A stretch of DNA of 42,444 nt from Hyphomicrobiales bacterium. Lineage in GTDB: Bacteria > Pseudomonadota > Alphaproteobacteria > Rhizobiales > Ancalomicrobiaceae. This document shows, one piece after another, positions 1-6,569 of this stretch. Under the pieces are notes generated by a model. The model did not search any database. It was not told the origin of the DNA and saw only the letters and a list, made by a program, of their open reading frames with translations. The stretch's first letter is position 1, and the number at the start of each line of letters is the position of its first letter. The position numbers and the translations under genes were made by a program. Location of the stretch: the NCBI GenBank assembly GCA_021286855.1, contig JAJTBO010000027.1:1-42444 (forward strand), in the 5' to 3' direction.

Positions 1-81
1 GGTCCAAAAGATCGGGGCCGTTCGACGTTCAACCTCCACGCAGAGCAAGACGATCACCCGTCAACCTCCGGGGGGGGGCGG
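1..81. other. Left flank of the IS element, no gene seen
   Basis: No convincing reading frame is visible here. A run of nine G residues lies at about 70-78, directly before the inferred IS end at 82. No copy of the opposite flank (starting at 1319) is recognisable here, so no target duplication is apparent. Confidence 0.4.
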
Positions 82-107
82 TGACCTTGCCCCCGGTTGG
101 TTCCCAT

Positions 108-985
108 TCATAGCCAGAATCCGTGCCGGTTCTGGTCCGCTCGGAACCGTGCTGCAAACTCGTTGAGGGAGAGCTCGTCGAGGCTCGTGTGGGGGCGTTC
201 GGTGTTGTAGTCGGGTCTCCAGTCCTCGATGACGTGGCGGGCATGAATCGGCCCGCGGGACAGCGCCTCGTTCAGGCGCTCGTCTCGGAAGCGCCCGTTC
301 AAGCCCCGACGAAGCCGCGTCTCGCATCGGCTTGCCCGAAGCGATGTAGAGTGCAACTCGACGCGGTTCTCTTCGGACCAACGCAGCATGGCATGTGACG
401 TGAACTCGGCGCCGTTGTCGCTGACTTTCATCGCCGGCCGGCCACGCAGGGCAACCAGCCGATCCAGTTCGCGAGCGACGCGCACGCCCGAGAGCGAGGT
501 GTCCACCAGCAGGGTCAGGCATTCCCGCGTGAAGTCATCCACGATGACGAGAACTCGGAAGCGACGCCCCTCGACCAACGTGTCGGAAACGAAGTCCAAC
601 GGCCAGCGTCGGTTCCGTCCTTGCGGGATCGCCATCGGTGTTCGTGTGCCCGGAGCCCGCTTTCGGCCGCCGCGCCTTCGAACCGTCAGCCGCTCTTCCC
701 GGTAGATTCCGTAGAACTTCTTGTGGTTGACGACGACACCCTCCCGCTTCAGCAGGAAGTGCAGCCGGCGATAGCCGAACCGACGACGGATGGCCGCCAG
801 TTCCCCCAGACGCACCCGAACGCCATCGGCGTCACCACGCCGTGAAGGCGTAGCGATAGACCCGCGGCGCCATCCCCACGAGCCTGCAGCACGGCGCCGG
901 GAATAATCCTTCTTCTCGATCGGGCAGATCACGGAACGTCTCCGCGAACCAGGTGTCAGAAGTTTTTTCCCATCATCTTCCGCGG
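108..985 (-). pseudogene. IS3-family OrfB transposase, damaged by compensating frameshifts
   Basis: This is the DDE integrase subunit of the IS3 transposase. Conserved blocks are readable: FGYRRLHFLLKREG, WPLDFVSD (first Asp), VSDNGAEFTS (second Asp) and NGRFRDERLNE. Two internal stretches are read in the wrong frame. At about 845-895 the family motif RRACRLVGMAPRVYRYAS appears only in a neighbouring frame. At about 305-350 the motif YIASGKPMRD is again found only in another frame. In each case a second indel restores the frame. The second stretch should contain the catalytic Glu (F-V-E-x-x-N-G), but the open frame reads R-L-R-R-G-L-N-G, so the third DDE residue is missing. The start is approximate because IS3 OrfB lacks its own strong start. 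Confidence 0.75.
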
Positions 986-1276
986 CGGCGCGACGTCGAG
1001 CATCGACTCTGCCAAGAGCTTCTTCAGACGTCGGTTTTCGTCCTCGAGGGTCTTCAGTTTCCGGGCGTCGGAGAGTTCCATGCCGCCGTATTTCGATCGC
1101 CACGTGTAGAGGGTCGCGTCGCTGATTCCGTGCTTTCGGCAGAGGTCCTCCACCGGCATCCCGGCCCGATGTTCATTCAAAATGCCGATGCTCTGCTCTT
1201 CGCTGAACCTGCTCTTTCGCGTCGTCCGTATCCGGCCGCCGTGACACGAGTGAATCAGCGATCGACTCCGCCGCAA
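956..1276 (-). CDS. IS3-family OrfA (helix-turn-helix transposase subunit)
   Basis: OrfA is the DNA-binding partner of the IS3 transposase and is normally fused to OrfB by programmed frameshifting. The typical core is visible: KSRFSEEQ, then the LCRKHGISDATLYTW helix-turn-helix, the YGGMELSDARKLK stretch, and a leucine-zipper-like DENRRLKKLLAESMLD. The product ends in GKNF, as usual for this family. The annotated start at 1276 is a TTG, and the family start just before KSRFSEEQ (about 1220) has no ATG or GTG, which suggests start-codon decay. The downstream orfB frame is damaged, so function is doubtful. Confidence 0.7.
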   Translation of the reverse strand: MRRSRSLIHSCHGGRIRTTRKSRFSEEQSIGILNEHRAGMPVEDLCRKHGISDATLYTWRSKYGGMELSDARKLKTLEDENRRLKKLLAESMLDVAPPRKMMGKNF

Positions 1277-1313
1277 CGCCCGATTTTTTCAACAGAAACC
1301 GTCCAATTGGGTT

Positions 1314-2018
1314 TCACAGACCGATGAATGGTTGCAGCAACCGACCGATACCGTGGATGCGCAGACGACCTTCGACCGCCGCGATGCAGATGCATTCGCC
1401 GTCGGCGTCGACCACGGGCTGGTGATCGACGTATTCGTCGACCTCGTCGAAATCACCGGCGACATAGGCGTCGCGGCCGTCGGAGAAACCGCCGGCGAGA
1501 ACCTGCGTGAACTCGCGGCCGGTGTGACCGTGACGAGGTGCGGCGCCGGAGGCGGGAATGCGCAGGAGCACGACGTTTGCGTCCGGCGCGCCGGCGACCG
1601 CGATCCTCGACCAGCTCAGGGCCGGCCCCAAGCGTCGCCAGCGGCCGACACGGTGGCGCAGGAGCCGAGCAGGCAGAGGAATACCGTCCGGCGTCGTCGG
1701 CGCGGTCGGCGCCGCGTCGGCGACGGACCGAAGTGGCCGACCGGAGACGGTGCCCCGAGGCGCGGGAGACGTCGGCTCGGAGGCACCCGCCTCGGCGTCG
1801 ATCCGCGCCATCAGGGCTTCGAACGAACCGGCGGCCATGGTCACAGGCTCGGCTGTCTCGAGCAACGCGCCGCCGACCGCCTCGTAACGTCCGACCGCAT
1901 CGCGGCATCTGCGACACCCGTCGAGATGGATCGCCAGCACGAGGCGTGGCCCGGCCGGCAGGGTTCCGGCGGCGTGCGCCATCAGGGTCTCGTCGGAGGG
2001 GTGATGACGAGCGGTCAT
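1314..2018 (-). CDS. chrR: ChrR-type zinc anti-sigma factor
   Basis: ChrR holds the partner ECF sigma factor inactive and releases it in response to singlet oxygen. Of the 234 residues, the N-terminal anti-sigma domain has H6, H31, C35 and C38, the same numbering as the zinc ligands of Rhodobacter sphaeroides ChrR. The C-terminal cupin-like domain has H163, H165, E169 and H199. Their spacing (2, 4 and 30 residues) equals that of H141/H143/E147/H177 in the Rhodobacter protein. The ATG at 2018 overlaps the rpoE stop (ATGA), so the two are translationally coupled. The linker between domains (about residues 75-115) is Pro/Ala-rich and slightly longer. The last Leu codon and TGA stop are built from bases of the IS end. 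The rest of the protein looks intact, so function is probably kept. Confidence 0.93.
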   Translation of the reverse strand: MTARHHPSDETLMAHAAGTLPAGPRLVLAIHLDGCRRCRDAVGRYEAVGGALLETAEPVTMAAGSFEALMARIDAEAGASEPTSPAPRGTVSGRPLRSVADAAPTAPTTPDGIPLPARLLRHRVGRWRRLGPALSWSRIAVAGAPDANVVLLRIPASGAAPRHGHTGREFTQVLAGGFSDGRDAYVAGDFDEVDEYVDHQPVVDADGECICIAAVEGRLRIHGIGRLLQPFIGL

Positions 2019-2629
2019 CGGTCGATCTCCAGTAGATTGCGCAGGCGATTGGCGGCGAGCCTCAGCCGAGACTTCACGGTCCCGAGTGGGATGGCGAGGT
2101 CGCGGGCGATCTCGGCCTGCGTCTTTTCGGTGAAATAGGTGAGGCGCACCACTTCGATCTGTTCGGCCGGCAGAGCGGCGACCGCGGCGCGGACGCGGGC
2201 GTCACGCTCGTCGCCGAGAACGAGGGCCTCGCCGTTCGGGCTCTCGTCGATCTCGTCGTGGTCGTCGACCGAAACGAAGCGGGCGCGGCCGGTGCGGCGG
2301 AGCGCGTCGATGCGCAGGTTGCGGGCGATGGTGAAGATCCAGGTGGCGGCGCTCGCCTTGACCGGATCGAAGCGCTCGGCCTTGCGCCAGACGGCGAGCA
2401 GGGTCTCCTGCGCGAGTTCCTCCGCCTCGCTTCTGCCGTCACGCGCGAAGACGGTAATCAGGCGCGGCGCGAAATGGGCGTGGAGACGTGCGAAGGCGGC
2501 TCGGTCGCGGCGCGACGCCACGGCGAGAATCCAGGCTTCCGGTCCATCCGGATCGATGTCCGTGCCGCGTGGCGTGGACGGGGTGTCGCTCAAGCGCGCG
2601 CCTCTCCGCAGAACCGTGATGACCGCCAT
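2015..2629 (-). CDS. rpoE: ECF sigma factor, RpoE/ECF11-like (singlet-oxygen response)
   Basis: This 204-residue ECF sigma factor has region 2 at about residues 40-110 (AEELAQETLLAVWRKAERFD, then WIFTIARNLRIDALRR). Region 4 is at about 145-200 (ALPAEQIEVVRLTYFTEKTQ, then LAIPLGTVKSRLRLAANRLR). Linkage to a cupin-domain ChrR places it with the R. sphaeroides RpoE group, which drives the response to singlet oxygen. It overlaps chrR by four bases. A candidate autoregulatory promoter (TGATCC-N18-TACTTG) lies 30-59 bp upstream, inside the last codons of the upstream hydrolase gene. The likely targets are its own operon and the lipid-modification genes on both sides of 8 kb; that target set is inference. 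Confidence 0.93.
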   Translation of the reverse strand: MAVITVLRRGARLSDTPSTPRGTDIDPDGPEAWILAVASRRDRAAFARLHAHFAPRLITVFARDGRSEAEELAQETLLAVWRKAERFDPVKASAATWIFTIARNLRIDALRRTGRARFVSVDDHDEIDESPNGEALVLGDERDARVRAAVAALPAEQIEVVRLTYFTEKTQAEIARDLAIPLGTVKSRLRLAANRLRNLLEIDR

Positions 2630-2658
2630 CTTTGGTATCGCCTCTCACTTCCCATCGG

Positions 2659-2688
2659 CAAGTACGAAGGATCGGGCGCTACGGATCA
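2659..2688 (-). promoter_or_regulatory. Candidate RpoE-type autoregulatory promoter of rpoE-chrR
   Basis: On the minus strand TGATCC (2688-2683) is followed after 18 bases by TACTTG (2664-2659), about 30 bases before the rpoE ATG. TGATCC is the -35 element known for Rhodobacter RpoE promoters. The -10 match is weaker. The -35 element overlaps the final codons and stop (TAG, 2681-2679) of the hydrolase gene. Confidence 0.45.
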
Positions 2689-3629
2689 CCGGCGGTTCGG
2701 AACTTCGGTCGGGCCGGCTGCGGTTCGGCGCGCCCTGCACGCTCCACCCCTTGCTCGATGAATGCGACGACGTCGTCGAGGACATCGGCGCGCCAGCGAA
2801 AGGGCTTGGCGAGGGCCGAGACGAGCCCGACGTGGCCGATGTCGGCATAGACGATCGTGCGCACCGTCGTCCCCCGGGCGGTCAGCGCATCTGCGAAGTC
2901 CTTCGTGTTGAAGAGGCCGACGGTGCGATCGTCGGCACCGTGGAGAAGGAGGGTGGGCGGCCCCTTGCGCCGTACAAGGTGGGCGGGCCGCGCCCGATCC
3001 GCTCGGTCCGCGACGGGGGCGAAGATCGCGGCCGTCGTGTCCCAGGTGGTCGGATCGAAGGCATAGGGGCCGGCGAGGCCGACGAGGCCGGCCGGCGGCG
3101 CGGCCTGCGGCGCGGCGGCGGCGAGCCAGTGGCGATCGACGGCGAGGAGCGCGGCGATGTGCGCGCCGGCGGAATGACCCATCAGAAAGATCGGCCTGAG
3201 GCCGCCATCGGCTCGCGCCAGATGGCGATCGACCCAGCCGTAGGCGCGGGCGGCATCCTCGACGAAGCCGGGGAAACGGACCTGCGGATAGAGGCGGTAG
3301 TCGGCGATCACGGTGGTGATGCCGCGCGCCGCCAGAGCCGTGCCGACGAATTCGTAGGTCGACCGATCGCCGCTGGTCCAGGCGCCGCCGTAGAGAAAGA
3401 GCACGATCGGGCCGGCCGCGCGGCGATCGGGGGCGAAGACGTCGAGGCGATGGCGTTCGTCGGGGCCGTAGGGAATGCCGCCGATGAAGCGCACGCCGGG
3501 TTCGCGGATGAGAAAGTCGAAGAACGACGTGCCGGAGGTCGAGGCCTCGGCCGGCGTCCGCGTCGCGGCCTCGGCGGGCGGCGCGACGGCGGCGACGAGG
3601 AGCGCCGCGAGCGAGAAGGCCTTGTGCAT
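2679..3629 (-). CDS. Secreted alpha/beta hydrolase (esterase/lipase, BD-FAE-like)
   Basis: The 316-residue protein begins with a cleavable-looking signal peptide (residues 1-22, ending in AEA-A), so it is probably periplasmic. The fold signature is complete. There is an oxyanion-hole motif LYGGAW at about 79-84, the nucleophile elbow GHSAG with S153, an acidic residue in GADD (233/234) and the catalytic His in GHVGL (H266). This is the carboxylesterase/lipase type related to kynurenine formamidase-like and hormone-sensitive-lipase-like enzymes. Its substrate cannot be read from sequence. It lies between the lipid-modification genes and rpoE on the same strand, about 50 bp from rpoE. An ester-lipid or acyl-chain substrate is a reasonable inference only. 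Confidence 0.85.
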   Translation of the reverse strand: MHKAFSLAALLVAAVAPPAEAATRTPAEASTSGTSFFDFLIREPGVRFIGGIPYGPDERHRLDVFAPDRRAAGPIVLFLYGGAWTSGDRSTYEFVGTALAARGITTVIADYRLYPQVRFPGFVEDAARAYGWVDRHLARADGGLRPIFLMGHSAGAHIAALLAVDRHWLAAAAPQAAPPAGLVGLAGPYAFDPTTWDTTAAIFAPVADRADRARPAHLVRRKGPPTLLLHGADDRTVGLFNTKDFADALTARGTTVRTIVYADIGHVGLVSALAKPFRWRADVLDDVVAFIEQGVERAGRAEPQPARPKFRTAGDP

Positions 3630-3677
3630 CGAATTCCCCTTCGATGGTCGATCGCCTCGGGCCTCGGAGGTCGCCGA

Positions 3678-4088
3678 TCAAGAGACCGGCGGCGCGATCC
3701 ACAGCGTCGCGGCCCGTCCGATGCTCGCGCTCGCCGCCGAGACGAAGGTTCCCCAGGCGAGGTCGGCGAGCGTCAGCGCCGTCGACCAGTTCTTCAGCGT
3801 CGCCTGATTGGTCAGGTCGTAGGTGGCGTAGGCGACGAAGCCGAAGAGGGCCGCATTGGCGAGCGTCGCCATCGCGCCGCCGTCGAGACCGGGTTTCACC
3901 CCGAAATGGACGAGGCCGACGATGTAGACGCCATAGAAGATCAGAGCCGGGGCGAGGCGGAAGCCGTCGAGGAGCATGTCTCCCATCGTCGGCCGGTAGA
4001 GCGCGTCGGCCATCCGCGAGAGCCAGATCGCGTCGAGCGTGAGGAAGGCGGCGAGGGTCGCGCCGTGGGCTACCAGAAGCGTCTTCAT
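3678..4088 (-). CDS. DUF2177 family membrane protein
   Basis: This is a small membrane protein of 136 residues with about four hydrophobic segments. Family-like features are LDAIWLSRMADALYRP near the N-terminus and FVAYATYDLTNQATLKNW in the middle. The start at 4088 is chosen because MKTLLVAHG begins the first membrane helix; the upstream extension is Arg-rich shadow sequence. DUF2177 proteins have no established biochemical role that I can name. They often sit beside Cfa/DUF1365/FAD-enzyme genes, as here. A role in membrane-lipid modification is an inference from this context. Confidence 0.82.
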   Translation of the reverse strand: MKTLLVAHGATLAAFLTLDAIWLSRMADALYRPTMGDMLLDGFRLAPALIFYGVYIVGLVHFGVKPGLDGGAMATLANAALFGFVAYATYDLTNQATLKNWSTALTLADLAWGTFVSAASASIGRAATLWIAPPVS

Positions 4089-4108
4089 GAGGGCATCCTC
4101 GTGTCGGG

Positions 4109-4510
4109 TCAGTCGCCGCCGAGGCGGGTCCAGCCCATGTCCTTGCAGAGAAGGCCGGCGACGATGCAGCCGCGCGTCGTCATCGACGTGGCGCCGACCG
4201 TCATCGTCAGGCGGTAGCTCAGATCGCGTTGCGGATCGAAGGCGGCGCCGGTCCAGCGTCCGGCGCCTTCCGGCTCGACCGTCATGACGAGCTTGTCGCC
4301 CGCCTTCTCGCCCTTGGTTCCTTCGCGGATCCAGGTGTTGACGGCGCAGATGTCGGAGCCGCAACGCTCGATCCGCACCTTCGCCTTGCCGTCGCCGCGC
4401 GCCCAGAGGCCGAAGGGCGATGGCTCGGCGGCGGCGAAACCCGAGGGAGGGGCGAGGAGGACGGCGGCGGTCGCGGCGGCGATCGCCGCATGGGCGTGGC
4501 GCAGGTTCAT
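4109..4510 (-). CDS. DUF2147 family secreted protein
   Basis: This 133-residue protein has a signal peptide (residues 1 to about 28, ending in GFAAAEP). A compact DUF2147 beta-domain follows. The family pattern is recognisable: P-F-G-L-W-A-R-G-D-G-K-A-K-V-R-I, then four Cys residues (RCGSDICAV and GCIVAGLLCKDMGW) and the C-terminal W-T-R-L. Its ATG at 4510 overlaps the stop of the upstream methyltransferase (ATGA), so it is co-translated with it. The family is periplasmic and of unknown function. Its place inside the lipid operon suggests an envelope role. Confidence 0.82.
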   Translation of the reverse strand: MNLRHAHAAIAAATAAVLLAPPSGFAAAEPSPFGLWARGDGKAKVRIERCGSDICAVNTWIREGTKGEKAGDKLVMTVEPEGAGRWTGAAFDPQRDLSYRLTMTVGATSMTTRGCIVAGLLCKDMGWTRLGGD

Positions 4511-5769
4511 GAGCGGCCTCCCGTCGTCTTTTCCGGTTTCGTCAGCGTGTAGAGGCCGACGTCGATCGCGCCTTCACGGAAGCCCGCCTCGCAATAGGCG
4601 AGGTAGTAGTCCCAGAGCCTCCGGAAGCGCGCGTCGAAGCCGAGCAGGGCGATCTCCTCCCAGCGGGCGTGGAAGCGGCGGCGCCATTCGGCCAGCGTCT
4701 CGGCATAGGAGAGGCCGAAGTGCTCGGCCGCCTCGAGGCGCAGTCCCGCGGCCTCGACCGCCGCCGCAAAGGCGGATTTCGAGGGCAGAAAGCCGCCCGG
4801 AAAGACGTGCTTCTGGATGAAGTCGGTGTCGCGGCGATAGTCCTCGTAGCGGTCCTCGGCGATCGAGATCACCTGGAGCACGGCGCGGCCGTCGGGCTTC
4901 AGCGCGCGGGCGAGAGTTTCGAAATAGGTCGGCCACCAGGCCTCGCCGACCGCCTCGAACATCTCGATCGACACGACGCGGTCGAAGGTCTCGGCGACGT
5001 CGCGATAGTCCTGGAGGCGCAGATCGACCCGGTGGGCGAGCCCGCGCTCGGTGGCGACGTCGCGGGCGAAGGCGAGTTGCGACGGCGACAGGGTGAGACC
5101 GGTGACCGATCGCGCGCGGCCCTCGGCGAGATGGGCGGCGAGCGCGCCCCAGCCGCAACCGATCTCCAGCACGCTCTCGCCACCGTCGAGGGCGAGGAGC
5201 TCGGCGATGCGGTCGAGCTTCCTCGCCTGCGCCGCCTCGAGGGTTCCCGTGGTCTCGTCATAGAGGGCCGAGGAATAGAGCATCGTGCCGTCGAGCCAAC
5301 GCCGATAGAAGTCGTTGCCGAGGTCGTAGTGGGCCTCGATGTTGCGGCGGCTGCCGCGCCGGCTGTTGGCGTTGAGGAGATGGCGAACCCGATCGACCGA
5401 GCGGACGAGGCGCGAGCCGCGCACGGCGCGCCGGAGTTCCTCGGTGTTGCGGGCGGCGAGACGGATGACGGCGACCGGGTCGGGGCTCGTCCAGTCGCCG
5501 GCGACGTAGCCTTCGGCGAAACCGATGTCGCCGCCGGTCAGGATACGGGTCAGCGTGCGCCAACGGCGGATCTGCATCGTCGCCTCCGGTCCGGGCGCGC
5601 GGCCGGCGCGCACGAAGCTCTCGCCGGACGGCAGGATCACCCGCAGCCGGCCGGCGGTGAGACCGGAGAGCAGGCGATGAAAGATCCGCGCGCGGAAGCC
5701 CCGGATCTTCTCGCCGGCCAGCGCGGCCACGTCGGCGGCGGTCATGGTGGTTTCGTCGATATGGGTCAT
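4507..5769 (-). CDS. Cyclopropane-fatty-acyl-phospholipid synthase family methyltransferase (CfaA/UfaM-like)
   Basis: This 420-residue SAM-dependent enzyme acts on double bonds of phospholipid acyl chains. Visible features are HYDLGNDFY before the substrate channel, YSSALY, the SAM motif VLEIGCGWG, and the late motif AYCEAGFR. The Cys of that last motif corresponds to the active-site Cys of E. coli Cfa. In R. sphaeroides an RpoE-controlled relative methylates vaccenoyl chains on the way to methylated furan fatty acids. It could therefore make either cyclopropane or methyl-branched chains; motifs alone do not decide. The start at 5769 overlaps the DUF1365 stop by four bases (ATGA), and the stop overlaps the DUF2147 start, so the genes are tightly coupled. 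Confidence 0.9.
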   Translation of the reverse strand: MTHIDETTMTAADVAALAGEKIRGFRARIFHRLLSGLTAGRLRVILPSGESFVRAGRAPGPEATMQIRRWRTLTRILTGGDIGFAEGYVAGDWTSPDPVAVIRLAARNTEELRRAVRGSRLVRSVDRVRHLLNANSRRGSRRNIEAHYDLGNDFYRRWLDGTMLYSSALYDETTGTLEAAQARKLDRIAELLALDGGESVLEIGCGWGALAAHLAEGRARSVTGLTLSPSQLAFARDVATERGLAHRVDLRLQDYRDVAETFDRVVSIEMFEAVGEAWWPTYFETLARALKPDGRAVLQVISIAEDRYEDYRRDTDFIQKHVFPGGFLPSKSAFAAAVEAAGLRLEAAEHFGLSYAETLAEWRRRFHARWEEIALLGFDARFRRLWDYYLAYCEAGFREGAIDVGLYTLTKPEKTTGGRS

Positions 5770-6569
5770 GACGTGGCCTTTCTGATCGGTTCGGAAGGGA
5801 CGATGGTGACGGGGCTCGTGGGCGGGGCCGGTTTGAACCGCAGCTTCACGCCCTTCAGCCAGAGTTTCAGCGCTTCCCAATGGATGCCGCCGACGACGCG
5901 CAGCGTCAGGAACGGCACGGCGAGACAAAGGCGCAGCAGCGCTCGATCGGTGAGGTCTTCCCGCCGGGCGAGGTGGCGGGCGCCGAGGATGCGGCCGTCG
6001 GCGTCGTGGACGTCGATCACCAACGAGAAGAGCTCGGCCGGCGGTTTCACCCGGAAGGCGTAGGTCTGGTCCATGTCCATGAAGGGCGAGACGTGGAACG
6101 CCTTGTCGCAGCGCTGGCGGATCTCGCCGCCCACCGTCTCCTCGACCGTGATCAGATAGCCGTGGCGTTCGCCGAAGGTGTTGTCGACCTCCCAGAGGAT
6201 CGCCACGAGGCGACCGTCGCGGGCGTGGCAGAAGAAGATCGACAGTGGATTGAAGGCCCAGCCCAAGAGGCGCGGCATGGTGAAGAGCCGTATCGGTCCG
6301 CCGTCGGGGGTGATCCCGGCGCGGCGCATCGTGTTTTCGACCTGCTCCTTCAGATCCCGCCCGGTTCCGTCGCCGCGATCGCGGGCGTGGAACGAGAAGA
6401 GATTGAAGCGATCGACCGAGAAGAAGCGCAGACGGCGATCGAGTTCGGCGAGTTCGTCGAGATCGAGCAACATCGACCAGACCCGATAGGCGAGGCGATG
6501 CTCGCGCGGGCGCAGGCGATGGTGGGTGACGTGGCCCGGATAGAGGGCGGAGGCGAGCGGGGACGTCAT
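5766..6569 (-). CDS. DUF1365 family protein
   Basis: This 267-residue protein of the DUF1365 family typically lies between an FAD amine-oxidase-like gene and a Cfa-like gene, exactly as here. Family blocks are visible: YPGHVTHHRLRPREHRLAYRV at the N-terminus, LFTMPRLLGWAFNPLSIFFC, and CDKAFHVSPFMDMDQTYAF. The many conserved His, Asp and Cys residues would suit a metal or redox centre, but none is proven. In R. sphaeroides the homologous RpoE-regulated gene pair is linked to methylated/furan fatty acid synthesis and to the singlet-oxygen response. The start at 6569 overlaps the upstream stop by four bases. Confidence 0.88.
   Translation of the reverse strand: MTSPLASALYPGHVTHHRLRPREHRLAYRVWSMLLDLDELAELDRRLRFFSVDRFNLFSFHARDRGDGTGRDLKEQVENTMRRAGITPDGGPIRLFTMPRLLGWAFNPLSIFFCHARDGRLVAILWEVDNTFGERHGYLITVEETVGGEIRQRCDKAFHVSPFMDMDQTYAFRVKPPAELFSLVIDVHDADGRILGARHLARREDLTDRALLRLCLAVPFLTLRVVGGIHWEALKLWLKGVKLRFKPAPPTSPVTIVPSEPIRKATS

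Larger units (their letters stand above)
82..1318 (-). mobile_element. Decayed IS3-family insertion sequence (about 1.24 kb)
   Basis: The element carries the two-gene layout of the IS3 family, orfA then orfB, both on the minus strand. Its ends start with TG and are weakly inverted: TGTGAAACCC..TTGG at the 1318 end and TGACCTTGCCCCC..TTGG at the 82 end. The resulting length of about 1237 bp is usual for the family. OrfA lacks an obvious ATG start and orfB contains at least two pairs of compensating indels, so the copy is probably inactive. No target-site duplication could be seen, so the exact ends are inferred. The 1318 end lies inside the final codon of chrR. Confidence 0.75.

Noticed and set aside
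46-60. CAAGACGATCACCCG also found at 18797-18811
   Set aside because: A single 15-base match is expected by chance in a GC-rich window of this size, and neither copy has similar flanks.
2139-4217. Plus-strand open frame of 692 codons opposite rpoE and the hydrolase
   Set aside because: It is antisense to well-supported genes and has Arg/Gly/Glu-rich low-complexity translation.
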